From Saccharibacillus alkalitolerans (GTDB lineage Bacteria; Bacillota; Bacilli; Paenibacillales; Paenibacillaceae): 64,000 nucleotides of DNA. The position numbers were made by a program, and so were the translations under genes. The notes beneath the pieces were generated by a model. It was not told the DNA's origin and made no database searches. It saw only the letters and a list, made by a program, of their open reading frames with translations. The stretch is taken from contig NZ_JAAFGS010000001.1 in NCBI RefSeq assembly GCF_011090185.1, positions 1,054,001-1,118,000 of the forward strand, in the 5' to 3' direction. Positions 35,259-43,244 of the stretch are shown here, one piece after another; within the stretch, counting starts at the first letter, position 1; each line of letters begins with the position of its first letter.

Positions 35259-35793
35259 AAACCGCTTTGCGGTCGGAACGCTGCTGCTGTTATCGCTGCT
35301 GCTCGCGGCATGCGGCGGAAACAACGCGGAAGGAAATTCGGAGGCGAAGGAGTCCGGAGCTTCGGCGGCGGATTCGGAAGTCGTGCCGACTGGCTCCGAA
35401 CAAAAAGTTCCGGCTTCCGAACAATCGGAAAACGAGGAAACGAAGCCACCCGAAGGCGCTCAAGAAGAGGCGCAGATTCTCGTGATCATCGATCAGACGG
35501 AGAAGCCGATCGAGGGCAACAGCTTTGACTTTTCGATCAAGCAGCTGCCCGAAGGCTACAGCCTTCGGGAAATGCGCTGGGAATCGGGCGAAAATCGAAC
35601 GGTCAGCACCCTGGAGGAAGCGATCGAAAAAGGCCGAACGGGCGGTGACGGCTTCTATATCAGCGGAAACGGTCAGTTTTCGGGCTTCTTCTACCCGGAC
35701 TCCATGAAAGGGGAGGAAGGTGAAGTATCCTTCTTGTTCTCGAACGAAGCCGGGGAACAGAAGACATGGAGCAAAAAAATCACTCTGCATTAA
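35245..35793 (+). CDS. Lipoprotein co-expressed with the two-component system
   Basis: 182 residues from ATG 35245, which overlaps the kinase stop by 14 bp; GAGGAGAGAG lies upstream. Signal peptide with lipobox LLAAC (C23), an acidic Ser/Glu-rich linker to about residue 70, then a compact beta-rich domain (ILVIIDQTEKPIEGNSFDFSIKQL, FYISGNGQFSGFFYPDS, GEVSFLFSNEAGEQKTWSKKI) of about 105 residues that resembles an immunoglobulin-like sandwich by pattern. The overlap with the kinase suggests that it is an accessory sensor or a modulator of the kinase's outside domain; this is inference. Confidence 0.85.
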   Translation: MKRNKNRFAVGTLLLLSLLLAACGGNNAEGNSEAKESGASAADSEVVPTGSEQKVPASEQSENEETKPPEGAQEEAQILVIIDQTEKPIEGNSFDFSIKQLPEGYSLREMRWESGENRTVSTLEEAIEKGRTGGDGFYISGNGQFSGFFYPDSMKGEEGEVSFLFSNEAGEQKTWSKKITLH

Positions 35794-35867
35794 AACGAAA
35801 ATTCAAACATCCGCAGCGCGGTTTACATCACTTATATTATGTTAACAAAATAGTCGGTGAACGAAAC

Positions 35868-35896
35868 TTGCTTTTTAGCCGGCATTGTTTTAGACT
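35868..35896 (+). promoter_or_regulatory. Promoter of the trpS T-box transcript
   Basis: TTGCTT at 35868-35873, 17 bp, TAGACT at 35891-35896. The predicted start near 35903 lies just before the T-box leader. Confidence 0.6.
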
Positions 35897-35929
35897 AACT
35901 ACAAACATCTGCCCATACGAAAAAGCAAG

Positions 35930-36198
35930 GAATGGAAAGAGTAACCGAAACGGGAGTCGTTCAAGCGAGCCGGCGATTGGTGAGAGGTCCGGTACGACGA
36001 CGTTCGGCGAATGGGTCCATTCGCTTCGGTCCGAACGCTGCCCGGCAGCCGGTAGGCGCCGACGGCATCCCTCCGTTATCTCGGGGAACCCCGTTAGTCG
36101 TATTGACGGGTCTAAGAGGCGGCCTTACGGCCGAATTCGGGTGGTACCGCGGAGAACAGCACTTCGTCCCTAGACAGACAGGGATGAAGTGCTTTTTT
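35930..36198 (+). promoter_or_regulatory. T-box leader (tRNA-Trp sensing) of trpS
   Basis: The leader shows a long stem I region with the distal GGTGAGAG element (near 35979-35986), a candidate specifier TGG (36012-36014) in GAATGGGTCC, the T-box sequence GGGTGGTACCGCGG (36139-36152) and an intrinsic terminator (36158-36171 / 36180-36193 plus T-run). Uncharged tRNA pairs with the specifier and with TGGN of the T-box, forming the antiterminator so that trpS is transcribed. The TGG specifier fits tryptophan. The TGGT variant would pair perfectly with a discriminator A, whereas bacillar tRNA-Trp commonly has G, leaving a G-U pair. Confidence 0.9.
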
Positions 36199-36266
36199 GC
36201 GTTCTTCGGCGGCGGATGCTTGTTTGATTCATGCGGCGACATTCATTTCGAAAAGGAGAGACAAAC

Positions 36267-37271
36267 ATGACAGAAACAAACGGCAAAAAACGCATCTTGT
36301 CCGGCATCAAGCCGAGCGGAGACTTGAACATCGGAGGTTATCTGGGCGCGCTCAGCCAGTTCGTCAAGTACCAGCACGAGTATGAAAGCTTCTTCTTCGT
36401 ACCCGATCTGCACGCGATCACGGTCGCTCAAGACCCGAAGGAGCTGCATCAGCGTTCGAGAGAGATCGCGGCCTTTTACGTGGCGGCCGGGATCGATCCC
36501 GAACAATCGACTATTTTCCTGCAGTCCCAGGTTTCGGCGCATGCGGAACTCGGATGGATCATGGAGACGCAGGCGCATTTCGGCGAACTCAACCGGATGA
36601 CGCAGTTCAAGGAAAAATCCGACGGCAAAGAAGGCGTCAGCTCGGCGCTCTTTACGTACCCGGCGCTCATGGCCTCGGACATTTTGCTGTATCAGGCGAC
36701 GCACGTGCCGGTGGGCGAAGATCAGACGCAGCACCTGGAGCTGACCCGCGACCTGGCCAACCGTTTCAATACGCGCTTCGGCCGTACCTTTACGGTGCCG
36801 GAAGCGGTCGTCCAGGATATCGGCGCCCGCGTCATGGGTCTCGACGATCCGCAGAAAAAGATGAGCAAGAGCAATCCGAACAAAGGCAGCTACATTCTGA
36901 TGCTGGACGAGCCGGCCGTGATCCGCAAAAAGTTCTCCCGCGCCGTAACGGACTCCGACGGACAGGTGCGCTACGACTGGGAAGAGAAGCCGGCCGTCAG
37001 CAACCTAATCGAAATCTATTCCGTATTCGCGGGCGAGACGACCGAAGCGGTAGAGAAGCGGTTCGAAGGACAGGGCTACGGCGCGTTCAAAAAAGAGCTC
37101 GCGGAAGTCGTGATCGCGAAGCTCGAACCGATCCAGCAGCGCTTCCACGAAATCGTGAATTCGTCCGAGCTGGACGAGATTCTGAAGCGCGGCGCGCGGA
37201 AGGCGAACGAAGAAGCGGGCAAAACGCTGCTCGCGGCCAAAAAAGCGATGGGATTCGTGACTTTCGACTGA
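36267..37271 (+). CDS. trpS: Tryptophanyl-tRNA synthetase
   Basis: 334 residues from ATG 36267 (AAAAGGAGAG upstream). Class Ic Rossmann synthetase: the HIGH-equivalent is NIGGYLGAL (usually xIGNYxGAL), the tRNA/AMP-binding VPVGEDQTQHLELTRDLA is typical, and the second signature is KKMSKSNPN. It charges tRNA-Trp in the cytoplasm. Expression is controlled by the upstream T-box. The Asn to Gly change in the first motif is the only visible departure from the family. It lies between the two-component system and the beta-propeller genes with its own terminator. Confidence 0.96.
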   Translation: MTETNGKKRILSGIKPSGDLNIGGYLGALSQFVKYQHEYESFFFVPDLHAITVAQDPKELHQRSREIAAFYVAAGIDPEQSTIFLQSQVSAHAELGWIMETQAHFGELNRMTQFKEKSDGKEGVSSALFTYPALMASDILLYQATHVPVGEDQTQHLELTRDLANRFNTRFGRTFTVPEAVVQDIGARVMGLDDPQKKMSKSNPNKGSYILMLDEPAVIRKKFSRAVTDSDGQVRYDWEEKPAVSNLIEIYSVFAGETTEAVEKRFEGQGYGAFKKELAEVVIAKLEPIQQRFHEIVNSSELDEILKRGARKANEEAGKTLLAAKKAMGFVTFD

Positions 37272-37283
37272 ACGGCTGCAAAT

Positions 37284-37348
37284 AAAAAGCCGGGAAACCG
37301 CCTGGGTTCCGATGACCGGAAACAGGCCGGGGTCCCGGCTTTTTTTTG
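37284..37348 (+). terminator. Intrinsic terminator of trpS
   Basis: AAAAGCCGGGA pairs with TCCCGGCTTTT across a 37-nt apical region that can itself fold, followed by a run of eight T. Confidence 0.75.
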
Positions 37349-37407
37349 CTTGCGGATCAAAAGCTTTAAAATTAAGTTTACATAATTATAATACGGTAAA
37401 CAAATTC

Positions 37408-38727
37408 TCAAGGCAGCTTGACGGAAAGCAAATCGGGCTGCGTCTGAATCAGCAGACGGCCGTCTTGGACGAACGGATCTCCGAACATATCGGATTTCGT
37501 CGGAAGCACGCCCGCCGTTTTGCCGCTCTTCATATCCAGGATGTAATAATCGCCGTTATCGAGTCCCGCGAAAGCGAAACCGTTCGATACGCGAACTCCC
37601 GTAACCGCGACGTGCGCCGGAAGTTTTCCGAAGGAAATCGTTTTGTCGTTTTCGGCGCGCAGCGCGGTCAGCTCTCCGTTTTTTTGGAAAAAGAAATAGC
37701 CTTCCTGCAGGTCGGACACGAGATCCCCGTATTCGGCATAGCTTTTGACGGGAGCGGATCGGCCGCGTTCGTACCGGACCAATGTCGAAAGATCCGGCGA
37801 CCACGACGTTTCCACGCCGAACACGCGGCTGCCGACGATGTAAGACCGCGAATCGGTCGACAAGCGAGCATCCTGCGACAATCCGTACTTTTCGGTTTTG
37901 ACGATTTTGCCGGTGGCCGGATCAAGCAGGGCCAAACGCAGCATATAGCCGCGGAAAGGTTTTTCGCTTTGCGTCAGGCGATTTGCCTGTTCCGTGACTT
38001 CGCGTAGCACGAGCTTTCCCTGCTCTTGGCCGACGGCATCATATAGGCCGGCCTTGCGCCAAAGCTTTTTGCCCGTGGAAAGGTCGATGCCGAAGAACTG
38101 CGTACGCATGTTGTCCACCGTACTTGATACGACAAGCGTTTTTCCGAATTGCCCGACCACATTCCCGGCATACATAGAGAGGTCGGCATTTTTCCATTTG
38201 CGTTTGCCGCTGGCCGGATCGAAGGCCGACAGGCCGCCGCCCGAATTTTCGTCGATGACCAGAAGCAGGCCGCCGACCTCGTTCACACGGGCGCCCATTA
38301 CGTCCGGAAGCTTAACGGCCGGCGTCCGCCACAGCACTTTTCCGGACGAGGAGTCCGCTTTGACCAGCCGTCCCGACGCATCCAGAAAAACGACGCCGTT
38401 TGCGGCAATCGCCTGCGGCGAACCGGCATGCGGAATCGACCATTCGGTCTTTCCCCCGGAAACGTCGGCGGCATGCAGCGTGCGGCGGGAATCCGTGTAG
38501 AAGACGAGGCCGTTCGAAACCGGGAGCTGCCGTGCATACAAACTCTCCCCGTTGTTATCGGCTTTCCATGTCGATCGAAGCGTTTGAAAGGCCGGCGTTT
38601 TTTCGGACGCGGCGCCGGCAGGCTTGGCTGCGGAAGCTTCTGCGCCAGGCGCGCCGAAAGAAGGGGCCAGCAGCGCGGCGCTCAAGCAGATTCCGGCCAT
38701 AAAGCGAAAACGGGATATAACGGGCAT
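37408..38727 (-). CDS. Secreted PQQ-like beta-propeller protein (paralogue 2)
   Basis: 439 residues. Signal peptide about 1-30 (FMAGICLSAALLAPSFGAPG). Blade repeats of the PQQ type: LHAADVSGGKTEWSIPH, VKADSSSGKVLWRTP, AFDPASGKRKWKNAD, GIDLSTGKKLWRKAG, LLDPATGKIVKTEKYG and a closing VQDGRLLIQTQPDLLSVKLP. The opening segment (YARQLPVSNGLVFYTDSRRTL) has the same position and pattern as in the other three copies. AAGGAG lies ten bases before the ATG. No catalytic residues known from quinoprotein dehydrogenases are seen. Role unknown; likely an extracellular binding or assembly scaffold. Confidence 0.88.
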   Translation of the reverse strand: MPVISRFRFMAGICLSAALLAPSFGAPGAEASAAKPAGAASEKTPAFQTLRSTWKADNNGESLYARQLPVSNGLVFYTDSRRTLHAADVSGGKTEWSIPHAGSPQAIAANGVVFLDASGRLVKADSSSGKVLWRTPAVKLPDVMGARVNEVGGLLLVIDENSGGGLSAFDPASGKRKWKNADLSMYAGNVVGQFGKTLVVSSTVDNMRTQFFGIDLSTGKKLWRKAGLYDAVGQEQGKLVLREVTEQANRLTQSEKPFRGYMLRLALLDPATGKIVKTEKYGLSQDARLSTDSRSYIVGSRVFGVETSWSPDLSTLVRYERGRSAPVKSYAEYGDLVSDLQEGYFFFQKNGELTALRAENDKTISFGKLPAHVAVTGVRVSNGFAFAGLDNGDYYILDMKSGKTAGVLPTKSDMFGDPFVQDGRLLIQTQPDLLSVKLP

Positions 38728-38894
38728 AAATCACACTCTCCTTTTGATCTTCGATATCGTACCTATTAAATGACCCCTGCATCAAACGGAAAGTTGCAAG
38801 CCTCGAAAAACAGTTGGGATTCGAGCGCCGCCGGCGAAGCGAAAAAAGCGAACCCGGCACGGGGCAAAAAGAGGCGGCAGCCGCCGAATTCGGC

Positions 38895-38925
38895 AAAAAA
38901 GTCCGTTCCCGGTTTCGGGAACGGA
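38895..38925 (-). terminator. Terminator of the esterase gene
   Basis: TCCGTTCCCG (38902-38911) pairs with CGGGAACGGA (38916-38925), and on the minus strand a T6 run follows. It terminates the esterase gene ending at 38950. Confidence 0.82.
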
Positions 38926-38949
38926 TTTTTAACGCTTCGGACAGGCGGC

Positions 38950-39897
38950 TTAAGCTTTCAGCCAGGCGTTGGCCAGCAGCATCGCGCCTTTTTTCGCATT
39001 CGTTTCCGCCATCACGTTCAGCATCACGAAGTCGTGGATGATGCCCTGGAAGCGGGCCGCGGTGACCGGCACGCCGGCTTCGCGCAGCTTGTTGGCATAC
39101 GCTTCGCCTTCGTCGCGCAGCACGTCCGCTTCCCCGGTGATGACAAGCGCTTCGGGAAGTCCCCGCAGCTGCTCCGTCGTCGCTCTTAGCGGGGAAGCGG
39201 TGATCTGCGCGCGTTCCTCCGGGTCGGTCGTATATTGATCCCAGAACCACTTCATGCCTTCCTTCATCAGGAAGTAGCCTTCCGCGAACCGGTTGTACGA
39301 TTCCGTTTCGAACGAAGCGTCCGTGACGGGATAGAACAGGAGCTGTTTCGCGATTTTCGGGCCGCCGCGCTCTTTGGCCATCAGCGTGATCGCTGCGGTC
39401 ATGTTGCCCCCGACGCTGTCTCCGCCGACGAACAGTTTCGACGTGTCGAAGCCTTCCGCTTCGCCCCGGGACGAGATCCATTCCAGCACCGCGTAGATTT
39501 CCTCGATTGCGGTCGGATATTTGTTTTCCGGAGAGAGGCTGTAATTCGGGAACACGACCGCGACTTCCGCGCCGACCGTCAGTTCGCGAATCAGCCGGTC
39601 ATGCGTATGCGCGTTGCCGAATACCCAGCCTGCTCCGTGGACATAGAGGAGGACCGGCAGCGGGCCTGTCGCGCCTGTCGGCCGCATGACGCGGATCGAT
39701 ACTTCGCCGGACGGGCCGCCGGAGATCGTCTTGTCCTCTACGTCGACTTCCGGCTTGTATACGTCTCCGGACTGCACCTGATCGACCGTTTCGCGGCCTT
39801 TTTCCGGTCCGAGATCGGGCAGGAACGGCGGCTTGGCGTTGTCGTCGGCGAATTGCTGCGCTGCGGGCTCGAGTACGGGTTTCTTGGCATCTGTCAT
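38950..39897 (-). CDS. Alpha/beta hydrolase, HSL-family esterase
   Basis: 315 residues from ATG 39897 (GAAAGGAG upstream); a longer in-frame start has no ribosome site. The hormone-sensitive-lipase signature HGAGWVFG gives the oxyanion hole, the nucleophile Ser is in GGDSVGG, the acid is in VITGEADVLRDE and the catalytic His in GIIHDF. It hydrolyses short-chain esters in the cytoplasm. No signal peptide is present, in contrast with the secreted proteins on either side. It appears to be a monocistronic gene caught inside the propeller cluster. Confidence 0.9.
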   Translation of the reverse strand: MTDAKKPVLEPAAQQFADDNAKPPFLPDLGPEKGRETVDQVQSGDVYKPEVDVEDKTISGGPSGEVSIRVMRPTGATGPLPVLLYVHGAGWVFGNAHTHDRLIRELTVGAEVAVVFPNYSLSPENKYPTAIEEIYAVLEWISSRGEAEGFDTSKLFVGGDSVGGNMTAAITLMAKERGGPKIAKQLLFYPVTDASFETESYNRFAEGYFLMKEGMKWFWDQYTTDPEERAQITASPLRATTEQLRGLPEALVITGEADVLRDEGEAYANKLREAGVPVTAARFQGIIHDFVMLNVMAETNAKKGAMLLANAWLKA

Positions 39898-40072
39898 GGA
39901 ATTGCGGCTCCTTTCGGGCGCCTTGAGGCACCTCGTCAAATTGGAAAAGCTCGTTCCGGCTCGGCGGGCAGTATGTAAAAGGTTATGGGCAATGGCCGCC
40001 TCCGCTTATATACCACAAAATTTAATTTTGTGAAACATAAATACCCGATATACTCGACTCATACTTTCGCCG

Positions 40073-41401
40073 TCAATCTTTCAAGGCTGACGGACGCTTG
40101 AACGCGATCAATTTGTTTTCCGCCTGAACGATGACGATGCTGTCTGAGAACAGCGTCTCGCCGTAGACTCGCGCTCCGGTATCGATCCGTCCGACCGTTT
40201 TGGCCGAAGGGAGGTCCACCGTATAGAAATTGCCGTCGCTGAGACCGACGTAGGCCCCCGATCCGTGCAGATCCAGCCGCGAAATCGGGTTGTAAATATC
40301 GGGATAGGAAGAAGAAGCCTGCCCCGCGAATTTCATGTAAGTCAGCTGGAGACCGTTTTGGAAAAACAACCGATCCATGTAGGGGCCGGCCAGCAGATCG
40401 CCGTATCCCTCATACATGACGGGCTTCTGGGCTGAAGGTTCCTGATTCGCATTGAAGCGATACACCGTTTCCGGCCCGCCACCGAGCGTGCCGGGCGTAT
40501 ACTTGCGCACGGAGACGTAGACGAACTTGCCGTCGACGATCAAGCGGCTTGCCTGTTGGAACAGGGCATCCTCGACCGGGATGTAGCCGAAGGATGAGAC
40601 TTTCTTGCCGGTCTTAAGCGATATTTTGTCGAGCACCGCGGCATAATTTTCTTCGTTTCCCCATTGGGACGTGTTCTGCAGATACAGGCTGCCGCCTTGA
40701 ACGTCCAGGATCGGACCGTGGCTGTCGCCGAGCTGCCACAGCTTCTTTCCCGTCTTCGGATCGAAGCCGACGTACTGGTCGATCGTGATCGCTCCGCTGA
40801 CGACGAAGGAAGCGATCAGCACGCCGTCGTATACGCCGTGAACCGTGCCGGCCAGATCGCTTTCGCTGCTCTGTTTCCAGATTCGCTTGCCCGTTGCCGG
40901 ATCGAACGCCTGCAGGCTTTCCGAGCCGCTGACGTACAGACGGCCTCCGGCCATGGCGGCGCTGAAGCCGCCGAACTGGCTTTTGAGTCCGGCTTTGTTC
41001 TTCCAGACGGTACGGCCGGTTTTCGCGTCCGTCTTGATTAGGCTGCCCGTCCGGTCGACGTAATAAAGCGCGTTTCCGTCCGCGACGAGATCCGAATTCA
41101 GCTTGGCGCGAATGCTCCATTTTTGACGTCCGGACGCGGCGTCGACGGCCGACAGCTTGTCTTTGCCCGGATAGAACACGAATCCGCCTAACGTTTTGGC
41201 TTGGAACGCGTCGATATTCCGCGCAAGACCGACTTTGGCGTCGGCGGTCCAGAGAGGCTTCAGTACGGGCGAAGTATCGGAAGACGTCGGCATGAAATCC
41301 CCCGTATAAGAAGTAACCGGAGCGGCATATGCCGCAGGCACCGCCGAAACGGCAAGGCTTCCGGCCAGCAGGGCGGCGAACGGGACTTTAACGATTTTCA
41401 C
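40073..41401 (-). CDS. Secreted PQQ-like beta-propeller protein (paralogue 3)
   Basis: 442 residues from the GTG at 41401: AAAGGGGA is six bases upstream and the following residues (KIVKVPFAALLAGSLAVSA) form a signal peptide ending near AYAAP. A longer in-frame ATG at 41545 lies upstream of the terminator of the next propeller gene and would put a non-secretory tail before the signal peptide, so it is rejected. Blade motifs include AVDAASGRQKWSIRAK, KTDAKTGRTVWKNKAG, AFDPATGKRIWKQSS, GFDPKTGKKLWQLGD and ISLKTGKKVSSFGY, closing with IVIVQAENKLIAFKRP. Confidence 0.87.
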   Translation of the reverse strand: MKIVKVPFAALLAGSLAVSAVPAAYAAPVTSYTGDFMPTSSDTSPVLKPLWTADAKVGLARNIDAFQAKTLGGFVFYPGKDKLSAVDAASGRQKWSIRAKLNSDLVADGNALYYVDRTGSLIKTDAKTGRTVWKNKAGLKSQFGGFSAAMAGGRLYVSGSESLQAFDPATGKRIWKQSSESDLAGTVHGVYDGVLIASFVVSGAITIDQYVGFDPKTGKKLWQLGDSHGPILDVQGGSLYLQNTSQWGNEENYAAVLDKISLKTGKKVSSFGYIPVEDALFQQASRLIVDGKFVYVSVRKYTPGTLGGGPETVYRFNANQEPSAQKPVMYEGYGDLLAGPYMDRLFFQNGLQLTYMKFAGQASSSYPDIYNPISRLDLHGSGAYVGLSDGNFYTVDLPSAKTVGRIDTGARVYGETLFSDSIVIVQAENKLIAFKRPSALKD

Positions 41402-41498
41402 AAAAATTCCCCTTTCTTGGTTCGAACGAAGCTTCAACTCAAATAGACGCGGCGGGGAGGAAGAAAGTTCTTCCGAGCCGCGCGCCCGCTGCAGAAAG

Positions 41499-41534
41499 CA
41501 AAAAGCCGCTCCCCGAAACAGGGAACGGCTTTTC
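41499..41534 (-). terminator. Terminator between beta-propeller genes 4 and 3
   Basis: AAAAGCCG-TCCC pairs with GGGA-CGGCTTTT (single mismatches). On the minus strand a short T-run follows. It shows that the two adjacent paralogues are separate transcription units. Confidence 0.7.
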
Positions 41535-41592
41535 TTCGTTTTCAATAGGGACTTCCGCCTTTAACAAAGCCATATGCGGATGCTTACGCATT

Positions 41593-43053
41593 CTACCGGG
41601 CAGACAATCCGATCAACTTGTCTTCCGTACGAATGATGACCGAATTTTTCGGACCGGAAACGAACGAGGCGTTTTTGCTGCCGACGGACCATTTTCCGAG
41701 AGCGGCGGAAGTTTTGGCGTCGAATACGAGCACCTCGCCGTTCTCGAGCCCGACATAGACGTTCCGCCCGGCGGCGATCGGGCCGTAAGAGGCTTTGGCG
41801 CCGAGGTCGCCGAAAGAAAGCGAAGTTCCGCCGGCCATTTTGACGGCGTTCAATACCGTTCCTTTTTGGAAGAACAGCAGACCTCCGGACGGTCCTCCGA
41901 GCCAGCCGCCCTCGTCCGCGTAGCTTTTCAGGGAATGTTTCGAAGAGCCTTCGTTCATGCGGAAAGCGGTCAGAGCGAATCCGTTCTCCGTTTCGTCAGC
42001 CGTATACGCGTATCCGCCCGAGAGGAAGGTCGAGCTGTTTGCAAGATCCGGCGCTTCGCCGTCCAGCGGCACGTAGCGGCCGGCCGACGAAAGCCTGCCG
42101 CTTTCCAGGTCGGCGTACACCAGCTCGACCAGGTACGCGGACGCTTCTTCGGCGCTGTCGTCCTGCGGCTCCACTTCGATTTCGTCCGTGTCTTTTTCGG
42201 CGCCGTCGTCCGAGTTCTCGATATCGGCGTTTTCTTTCGGTTCGTCCGCTTCGCCGAGGACCGGTTCGAAGCCGGATTTGTCGCGGAGCAGCAGTTTGCC
42301 GTCTTTTTGAGTCAGAACGTCGTACGCGCCGTCAAGCTGCCACAGCAGGTCTCCGTTTTCCGCGTCGATGCCCAACACGGTCTGCGTGTCCTGCTCGGTT
42401 ACCCCCGTCGCGACAAGCACGCCGTCATAACGTTCGATCGTTTTCAGAGATTGAAGTTCCGCCTCCGGGGACGTCCATTTCCGTTTCCCGTTGGCCGCGT
42501 TGAAAGCTTTGATTCCCATCGAAGGGTCCGAGACGTACAGCGTTCCCTGCACGAGCTTCGCCGATGCGTTCTCCGGGCTAGCCGCGGCTTTTTTGACCGT
42601 CCATGCCGCTTTGCCTTTTTGGGCGTCGATACGGACGAGGCGTCCGTCTTCGCCGATCAGGAAAACGGCGTTCGCCGATTCGGCCGCCGGCACGGCGCTC
42701 GCTTTGTACGTCCATTTCAGGAGACCCGTCGAAGCGTCCGCGGCCCGCAGCCAGCCGTCCGCTTCGTAGAAAACGAGACCTGCCGCAGCCGGCAGCGCCG
42801 ACGGATGATCCGGGAACGAAATATCCGGAATCTCCCAAGAAGCTTTCAATGAAGCCGCGGCGCGCGCAGCGGCTTTTTTGAACGGCTTGTTTCCGTTTTT
42901 CGGCTGCTCGTTCTCCTTCTGTTTATTCGGCTTAAATTGAGTTTGAACCTCGCTTTTGTTATCGTTCTTCGCCAGCGCCGCGTGCGCGTCTACCGCGATT
43001 CCCGCAGTCAGCAGCAGTGCCGCGGCGGCGGCCGTGATTCGTATCGTTTTCAT
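41593..43053 (-). CDS. Secreted PQQ-like beta-propeller protein (paralogue 4, with acidic insertion)
   Basis: 486 residues from ATG 43053 (GGGGGT five bases upstream). Signal peptide about 1-25 (KTIRITAAAAALLLTAGIAVDAHA), then a Lys/Asn/Glu-rich basic linker to about residue 55. Blade repeats: AADASTGLLKWTYKAS, RIDAQKGKAAWTVKKA, AFNAANGKRKWTSPEA, GIDAENGDLLWQLDG, closing with NSVIIRTEDKLIGLSAR. Between blades, at roughly residues 260-310, lies a strongly acidic Asp/Glu insertion (ENADIENSDDGAEKDTDE) that the other three copies lack; it could bind calcium or a basic partner. It is the longest paralogue. Confidence 0.88.
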   Translation of the reverse strand: MKTIRITAAAAALLLTAGIAVDAHAALAKNDNKSEVQTQFKPNKQKENEQPKNGNKPFKKAAARAAASLKASWEIPDISFPDHPSALPAAAGLVFYEADGWLRAADASTGLLKWTYKASAVPAAESANAVFLIGEDGRLVRIDAQKGKAAWTVKKAAASPENASAKLVQGTLYVSDPSMGIKAFNAANGKRKWTSPEAELQSLKTIERYDGVLVATGVTEQDTQTVLGIDAENGDLLWQLDGAYDVLTQKDGKLLLRDKSGFEPVLGEADEPKENADIENSDDGAEKDTDEIEVEPQDDSAEEASAYLVELVYADLESGRLSSAGRYVPLDGEAPDLANSSTFLSGGYAYTADETENGFALTAFRMNEGSSKHSLKSYADEGGWLGGPSGGLLFFQKGTVLNAVKMAGGTSLSFGDLGAKASYGPIAAGRNVYVGLENGEVLVFDAKTSAALGKWSVGSKNASFVSGPKNSVIIRTEDKLIGLSAR

Positions 43054-43244
43054 AAGTACCCCCAGTCGATTTTCCTTCAGGTTGACGATCTCAAGCAAGA
43101 TAGCAGACTTTATGTTTATTTATCGACAGGGAAGAGACCGGAATGAAGAGCCGTCCCGCTTGAAGAAACCTTGCGCCGAGCCCCTCCTTTAGGTCACAAT
43201 ATGAAGATGGAAACTTTCGACAGCAGAACGGAGCGATACGCACA

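Noticed and set aside
41402-41545. Upstream ATG extension of beta-propeller 3
   Set aside because: It would put 48 non-secretory residues, overlapping a terminator, before a clear signal peptide; the GTG at 41401 has the ribosome site.
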